Below the pieces are notes generated by a model. That model did no database searches and was not told where the DNA came from. It saw only the letters and a program-made list of their open reading frames with translations. A stretch of 64,000 nucleotides of DNA from CALITV01 sp964415795. GTDB taxonomy: Bacteria > UBP6 > UBA1177 > JAKLFG01. Below are positions 59,534-64,000 of this stretch, piece by piece. A program made the position numbers and the translations under genes. Where the stretch lies: contig CAYQBN010000002.1 in assembly GCA_964415795.1 (NCBI GenBank), forward strand, positions 163,496 to 227,495, written 5' to 3'. The first letter of the stretch is position 1. The number at the start of each line of letters is the position of its first letter.

Positions 59534-60208
59534 ATGCGTACAGGGCGGCACTACATCTCTTTTGAGGAATTTAAGAAGATGGCCGCTATTTCTTCTTCGG
59601 CGCGCCATGTCGATGGAAGAAGTGATTCGGAAAGGATTGAGGAGCACATACGAAGATACGAAACAGATGCCGGCGCACCCGGCGCGATTTATATCCTACA
59701 AAGAGAGTTAATGTCGTGCGGGAACAAGAGATATACATCTTGGTTGCATGATGAACTGACTCGTATCGCGCAGAAGAATCCCGCCGTTTTACAGCCGCAT
59801 CCTGCTCTTTTTTATGTGAACATTCACAAGGGGTCTCATGGATGTTGGTTCATGGGAACCACCAATGAGACAAGTGCAAGAAAAACTCTGGAAAAGTTTT
59901 CGAAAAAGAATGCAGATCCCGTCACGGTAAGAAGAAACTCCCTGTCCTATGTTCGCGGATACGAACGCCTAAAGACCGTGGACAGACATAACGACTACGA
60001 CACTTTCATCAGAAGATGGCGGGAGAATTCTCAACCCTACCCCGACAAGGACGACACGCATTTCATCGTTGACAGCCAATGCATGTGGACATGTGGCCAT
60101 GAAAAGGACATAAACGCCTTCCGCGGGAAAGTGACTGATCCGACATTCGCCGCCGTACGATCGCGACTTGTCCGCGACAAGGATACTTTTCCTGCGACGG
60201 AAGACTGA
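59534..60208 (+). CDS. Unrecognised 224-residue protein, first gene of the conflict operon
   Basis: 224 residues from ATG 59534, with a strong RBS (GGGGAGGAGC) and a promoter just upstream; the frame is open to 59219 only across viperin. No family recognised. The visible features are a charged N-terminal helix region (SERIEEHIRRYETD), a compact core with HPALFYVNIHKGSHGCWFMG, a basic stretch (KKNADPVTVRRNSLSYVRGY) and a late DDTHFIVDSQCMWTCGHEKD segment with Cys/His residues. No signal peptide or membrane helix is seen, so it is cytoplasmic. It could be an effector or regulator of the downstream sigma/STAND genes; function is not known. Confidence 0.75.
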   Translation: MRTGRHYISFEEFKKMAAISSSARHVDGRSDSERIEEHIRRYETDAGAPGAIYILQRELMSCGNKRYTSWLHDELTRIAQKNPAVLQPHPALFYVNIHKGSHGCWFMGTTNETSARKTLEKFSKKNADPVTVRRNSLSYVRGYERLKTVDRHNDYDTFIRRWRENSQPYPDKDDTHFIVDSQCMWTCGHEKDINAFRGKVTDPTFAAVRSRLVRDKDTFPATED

Positions 60209-60214
60209 CATCAA

Positions 60215-60904
60215 ATGACGACTTTCGGAGAAAAGGAATATCGGGAAATTTTCAACTTTTTCAAGAAGCTCTATTACCGGAAGAACTGGTCGTCGGCTTT
60301 CGATGGGAAAAAAGACGATGGTCACATACGTGAGATCTTTCACGAAGCATTGATCAGGTCATCGAAGCTGGAGAAAGAGCAGGCGGATATCAACAAGATC
60401 ATGGAGAGGTTTCTTTTTGACTCCCTGCGATTTCCGAACGAGGAAGCATTCAAAGCCTATCTGGCCGTTACCTTCACCAATTTCATCGTTGATCGCGCCC
60501 GCACCAAAAGATCGGAAGAACATGAGGGACATTACAAGGAGGAACCACTTACCGAAACCATAGAGGCGACAAGGCCTACACCAGAATGCTCTGACTCCTC
60601 CTTGACTCAGGCCGAACTGAGAAATATCGCAACAAATATCGTTGATTACAAAATAGATCGGGAAACCGGCGACCTGCTTTCGTTATACTTCAATGAAGGG
60701 ATGACGTACCTCTCCATTGCTCATGCACTGGGAAGGTCAACATCCGCAGTTGATAGAAGGATGAAGAAGGCCTATGCAGTGTTACGAGAGTTCATCGAGA
60801 AGGAAATGGCCGGCGGTCGCTACACTGACGAAGATTACACCACTGTTCTCCATTTCATTCTCGATCGGCTCGCATTTACAACAAAGAGACGGAATACCCC
60901 ATGA
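60215..60904 (+). CDS. Sigma-70-like RNA polymerase sigma factor
   Basis: 229 residues. The region 2-like half is divergent (IREIFHEALIRSSKLEKEQA, then FKAYLAVTFTNFIVDRARTK). Region 4 is a clear helix-turn-helix: DLLSLYFNEGMTYLSIAHAL then GRSTSAVDRRMKKAYAVLRE. The C-terminal 35 residues are extra. Six bases after the previous gene, and its stop overlaps the next start (ATGA). Such sigma factors often lie next to TPR/STAND or CHAT-type conflict proteins and probably control their expression. Confidence 0.82.
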   Translation: MTTFGEKEYREIFNFFKKLYYRKNWSSAFDGKKDDGHIREIFHEALIRSSKLEKEQADINKIMERFLFDSLRFPNEEAFKAYLAVTFTNFIVDRARTKRSEEHEGHYKEEPLTETIEATRPTPECSDSSLTQAELRNIATNIVDYKIDRETGDLLSLYFNEGMTYLSIAHALGRSTSAVDRRMKKAYAVLREFIEKEMAGGRYTDEDYTTVLHFILDRLAFTTKRRNTP

Positions 60905-61881
60905 GTGAACAGAAAAACTCCCTACCGGAACTCGATCTCCCGGAACTTTTCCAGAAAAAGTCTCCCCCCAAGAAACATCTGCCGGGACAACTGTGGACCG
61001 TTTTCCCTCCTGCGAACGCGGAAGAATCTTCGCCGGGGCAGATCGTAATGATCCTGTCTTCGGATGCGGATACCGCGCTCGTTGTCCCGATACATGCTCA
61101 CGAGGAGGTACGCGCCATTCTCGATCCTATTCTTCCCGAAGCCATGCATGATGCCTTACCTGTCTCGATGGTCGCTGCAGTCCATCTGACTATGATCATA
61201 GACGGAAAAGCTTTTGAAGAAGCACGTTATTTAGGCGAGGTGAAGGAGGAAGGCAGGGATATCGTCAATCATCAGTATCATGAATTCCTGCGCGCCATGC
61301 ATGCACTGTCTTGGGTGCAAAGAAAGGATTCTCAACAGGAACCACTTTCCGAGGACGAGGAGAAGACGGCAGCGAATGAAGGGATATATCGGCTTTGCCC
61401 TGTAAACGGCGATGTCGATGCGCTTGCTGCGCTCAACAAGGAGATCCATGCTCTTCTGGATCCCTGGCACCTCCTCGCGGTGAACAAAAGAATTCTACAA
61501 CCAGCAGAAAACACGTTCTTAAAGGTTTCACGTGATCTGATAGTCCGAATAAAAAACGTTGGACGCGATTGGGAGCCGGTCCCGATTATACTAAGCGGAG
61601 CTGGCGACAAGGAAGATCTCCCTTCTTCGATACCCTTCGTTATCGACGGCATCGGAAACATTTCCATCACCTTCCGAAAGGTCGGCGACAAGATCACCAT
61701 GGTTCTGGAGGGGGAACACACTGACGAGGCACTGCTTCGGAAACCTGTCATCACCCTTTTCTACGGCGACGGGCATCAAGAGACTCACCTCTTTTCACGC
61801 GATTACATCAGCAAGGATATCCCTCTCAGGGAATCAAACATTGTGCGAATCGATCTTGAATTCACAAAGGATCCTGAATGA
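60901..61881 (+). CDS. Unrecognised 326-residue protein coupled to the sigma and STAND genes
   Basis: 326 residues, overlapping the genes on both sides by four bases (ATGA twice), so it is tightly co-translated. It starts with a short charged segment (PELFQKKSPPKKHLPGQLWT). A beta-rich first domain follows (QIVMILSSDADTALVVPIHA), then a helical middle (HEFLRAMHALSWVQRK) and a beta-rich C-terminal domain (about 210-326; DLIVRIKNVGRDWEPVPIIL) that could be a CARDB/Ig-like fold. No signal peptide. No family recognised; it resembles neither anti-sigma factors nor known toxins. Function unknown. Confidence 0.75.
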   Translation: MSEQKNSLPELDLPELFQKKSPPKKHLPGQLWTVFPPANAEESSPGQIVMILSSDADTALVVPIHAHEEVRAILDPILPEAMHDALPVSMVAAVHLTMIIDGKAFEEARYLGEVKEEGRDIVNHQYHEFLRAMHALSWVQRKDSQQEPLSEDEEKTAANEGIYRLCPVNGDVDALAALNKEIHALLDPWHLLAVNKRILQPAENTFLKVSRDLIVRIKNVGRDWEPVPIILSGAGDKEDLPSSIPFVIDGIGNISITFRKVGDKITMVLEGEHTDEALLRKPVITLFYGDGHQETHLFSRDYISKDIPLRESNIVRIDLEFTKDPE

Positions 61882-64000
61882 GGCCATCATTTCATATCGC
61901 TTTTCCTGTGGATTCTGCACATCCATACGCCGTTGTCGTTCGTGGGTCGAAAAATATCGGAAGCCATCATCTGCTCGGCGGAGATCCCGAGAAAACACAC
62001 CTGCGGGCAGGTTCGGGGGCTGACGATGTCATGCGAATGGCCCCTCTCAACGACACGTTCTTCCAGTTCGTCCCGATTACCCGGCGTCTGTTCAATCTTT
62101 GGCTGTCGGGACGCGCCCCCGCATCGCTGGGCCCGGTCGATCTGTTTACCAGCGGCAGATCGGACGGCGCCGCATGCGCTCTTGCTTGGCTCTTGGCCGA
62201 CAAATTGCCCATGAGTGACCCCGAAAACGACGCATCCCCCATCATATTCATTTCATGCGCCGTAGACAGAAGCAAAGAGGCCGCGCCCGATTTTTGCGAA
62301 CTCACGATCCGACGGGTCGCCGGTAATTCGCAGTCTGGCATTTCTCAACTATCGAATAAATGGCGGGCGGTCACCGAAGTCGCCCGAAGCCATCCTGCGG
62401 TTTTCGTCCTGCATAAAGATGACGCAGACCTTCTCCTCAACGAAGTAGCCGACGCAAAGACCGCCCGACTCGGTTCCCTGAAGGACATCGCGCTTCTGCT
62501 ACGGCAATCCTCCTCCACTCCATCGATCATTCCTATAGGCAGTGACGACTTCGTTGCGCTTGCAACAACCTTAGGTGTTCCTCCGGCGCGCATAAAAAAA
62601 CCCGTTTATTCACTAGAAGACATTTTTGATTCTCGGCCAGCCAAGAAAGCAGATTCCCTTCAAGGTCTTACCGCCATCTTGCGGGCCGAGAATGAGGTTG
62701 TTCCTTTTGTCGGACGAACAGAGGAACTGCAGTGGCTTGACAACTGGTTCGAAAAGATAGGGTCGTCAGCCTGTCTGTTGACCGGTGCTGGGGGTGCAGG
62801 CAAGACACGTCTTCTTGTAGAGTGGTGTCACCATATTGGCGAGAAGTATCCTGAACTTATCGTAGGATGGTTAAAACGCGGCATCACCGATCCCGATAAA
62901 CTCGCTCCAATTTTCAACTGTCCAGAAAAACGCATCCTTCTGATAATCGATAAGGCCGAAAGCCACATGAGCATCGTCTCATATCTTTCCGAAGAGATTT
63001 CCCTCCGGGATCTGCGCAATCTCAAGATCGTGCTCTTGGCGCGCAAGAAGGGCGCTTGGTGGGAGAAGGTGCGCGCGGAGAACGGCGGCGAGTCTCGTTC
63101 ACTCGACGGCATGCTTGCCGACCGCGAAACAAGGAGTCATTTCGTTGCCAAGGTGACCGAGGGGCTACGATCATATTTTCCCAACAGCTCATCTCGGATC
63201 CATCGCATTGTCGAAATGCAGGATGATCTTTTATCCTCTCCTCTCTATACCATCGCCGCAGTTTGTGTAGAAATGTCCGGGCAGGATGTTTCGCGGGACC
63301 TATTACGTCAGATACTGCAGATGGAATCGGCACACTGGGAAAAGATCGTGGAACCGCTCGACTACACTGGAGCCGAGAAAAGGATATTCAAAAAGCACCT
63401 CACGGAAGCCGTCGCCCTCTTTACCCTGTGCGGAGGCGCAACGGACGAAGAGGCCGCTATCTCTTGGATACAGAATTTGTCCCGTGACTTCGAACTCCGC
63501 AAAGACGCCGGTGCCTTCGCAGACGATATCCTGCGTCCCATCATCGGCGGAGATCCCGGCGATCTCTATCTGCACGGACTGGAACCCGATCTTCTTGGTG
63601 AAGAGCTTCTTGATATGTTGTACGAACAGAAAAACTATCATCCTCTGGAAACCGTTTTCTACAGCCATGATGAGGCGGCGAAACGTCATGCTCTGACGGT
63701 CTTGAAACGGCTGGCCACCCGCAAACCCGAAGCAAAACAGTGGCTCCTTCTGGCACATCGGGTGGCAAAGGATTCGGCCGACCGCTTTCGCAAACTCGCG
63801 GAGAAGGATCCCCACGGATATCTCCGTACCTTTTCCGGCAGCCTGATGATTCTTGCTTCCTGCTATCGCGACGAGGGGCGTCTTCCAGAAGCCTTGGACC
63901 TTGTCCGCGAGGCGACCGATATCCGAAGAGTGCTCTATAATCAGAATCCTTCTGTCTTCTCGCCCACGCTCGCTGGGACGCTCAACAGCCTCAGCGCCGC
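61878..64000 (+). CDS. STAND-type NTPase with TPR repeats (3' truncated by window)
   Basis: The frame is open from ATG 61878 to the last base without a stop (at least 707 residues), read codon by codon. Residues 1-265 form an N-terminal domain whose middle (VDLFTSGRSDGAACALAWLL) faintly recalls Lon-protease C-terminal domains. Then FVGRTEELQWLDNWF (277), Walker A LTGAGGAGKTRLL (302-314) and Walker B RILLIID (to Asp358) mark an NB-ARC/STAND ATPase. A helical region leads to TPR repeats from about 645 (FSGSLMILASCYRDEGRLPEALDL), continuing past the window. STAND proteins oligomerise on sensing a trigger and activate an effector domain. Confidence 0.85.
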   Translation, partial: MRPSFHIAFPVDSAHPYAVVVRGSKNIGSHHLLGGDPEKTHLRAGSGADDVMRMAPLNDTFFQFVPITRRLFNLWLSGRAPASLGPVDLFTSGRSDGAACALAWLLADKLPMSDPENDASPIIFISCAVDRSKEAAPDFCELTIRRVAGNSQSGISQLSNKWRAVTEVARSHPAVFVLHKDDADLLLNEVADAKTARLGSLKDIALLLRQSSSTPSIIPIGSDDFVALATTLGVPPARIKKPVYSLEDIFDSRPAKKADSLQGLTAILRAENEVVPFVGRTEELQWLDNWFEKIGSSACLLTGAGGAGKTRLLVEWCHHIGEKYPELIVGWLKRGITDPDKLAPIFNCPEKRILLIIDKAESHMSIVSYLSEEISLRDLRNLKIVLLARKKGAWWEKVRAENGGESRSLDGMLADRETRSHFVAKVTEGLRSYFPNSSSRIHRIVEMQDDLLSSPLYTIAAVCVEMSGQDVSRDLLRQILQMESAHWEKIVEPLDYTGAEKRIFKKHLTEAVALFTLCGGATDEEAAISWIQNLSRDFELRKDAGAFADDILRPIIGGDPGDLYLHGLEPDLLGEELLDMLYEQKNYHPLETVFYSHDEAAKRHALTVLKRLATRKPEAKQWLLLAHRVAKDSADRFRKLAEKDPHGYLRTFSGSLMILASCYRDEGRLPEALDLVREATDIRRVLYNQNPSVFSPTLAGTLNSLSA

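Larger units (their letters stand above)
55041..64000. other. Probable genomic island (defence/conflict type) beside tRNA-Thr
   Basis: From the tRNA-Thr terminator to the window end the composition falls to visibly lower GC, with long AT-rich stretches (for example about 57,000-57,350) unlike the rest of the window. The content changes to a RavA-ViaA pair, a viperin and a sigma/STAND operon. No integrase and no repeat of the tRNA 3' end was found inside the window, so the far border lies beyond it. The boundary is inference from tRNA location, composition and gene content. Confidence 0.5.

Noticed and set aside
1..64000. CRISPR array or insertion sequence
   Set aside because: No regularly spaced repeats and no transposase, integrase or terminal inverted repeats were seen in the window.

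Overview
The window is a dense, GC-rich piece of a Gram-negative bacterial chromosome, very probably a metagenomic or rarely sequenced lineage. Outer-membrane features (TonB/ExbD, a FadL-like barrel, an RND pump, Lol-like ABC parts, several lipoproteins) show two membranes. The AgmX/PglI-type C-terminal domain, the FHA-DUF4388 protein and lipoproteins with Asp-rich linkers resemble Myxococcota/deltaproteobacterial genomes, while the V-type ATPase operon (E, DUF2764-like, A, B, D, I) is of the spirochaete/Bacteroidetes style. Superoxide reductase, rubrerythrin, rubredoxin and a flavodiiron protein point to an anaerobic or microaerophilic life. The taxonomic placement is inference. No gap longer than about 210 bases lacks a gene.

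Layout. 1-2.5 kb: tail of a Na/phosphate cotransporter, a PNGase F-like lipoprotein, tRNA-Arg. 2.5-9.4 kb (minus): ClC channel with a TetR regulator, an ECF sigma/anti-sigma-like/secreted-protein operon, an AgmX-type and an FHA-DUF4388 protein. 9.4-19.5 kb (minus): pseudouridine synthase, ArnT-like glycosyltransferase and the V-ATPase operon, which lacks the K proteolipid. 19.6-26.8 kb: carotenoid region, crtI-cruF on plus facing DUF2141-crtI-adaptor-permease-ATPase on minus. 26.9-34.3 kb: EamA transporter, folE2, a propeller-transglutaminase protein, purQ/purL and an overlooked 48-residue membrane protein. 34.4-37.7 kb (plus): response regulator, hybrid kinase, ExbD, TonB. 37.7-45 kb (minus): RND pump operon with DUF2147, FadL-like barrel and acidic lipoprotein. 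45.2-48.6 kb (plus): DUF6485, ligA, two envelope proteins. 48.6-54.8 kb (minus): an oxygen-defence operon ending in a rubredoxin too short for routine ORF calling, preceded by glycosyltransferase, YhbY and radical-SAM genes.

From tRNA-Thr (54,924) to the window end the character changes: lower GC, different codon use and more AT-rich spacers, as expected for a genomic island beside a tRNA gene. It holds a RavA-ViaA pair (AAA+ MoxR ATPase plus VWA protein), a prokaryotic viperin (radical-SAM antiviral nucleotide synthase) and, divergent from viperin, a tightly coupled four-gene operon: an unrecognised 224-residue protein, a sigma-70-like factor, an unrecognised 326-residue protein and a large STAND-type NTPase with TPR repeats that runs off the window. 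I read this as an antiviral or conflict island; the combination of viperin, RavA-ViaA and a sigma/STAND operon is the most promising candidate for an undescribed system here. That they act together is inference from layout.
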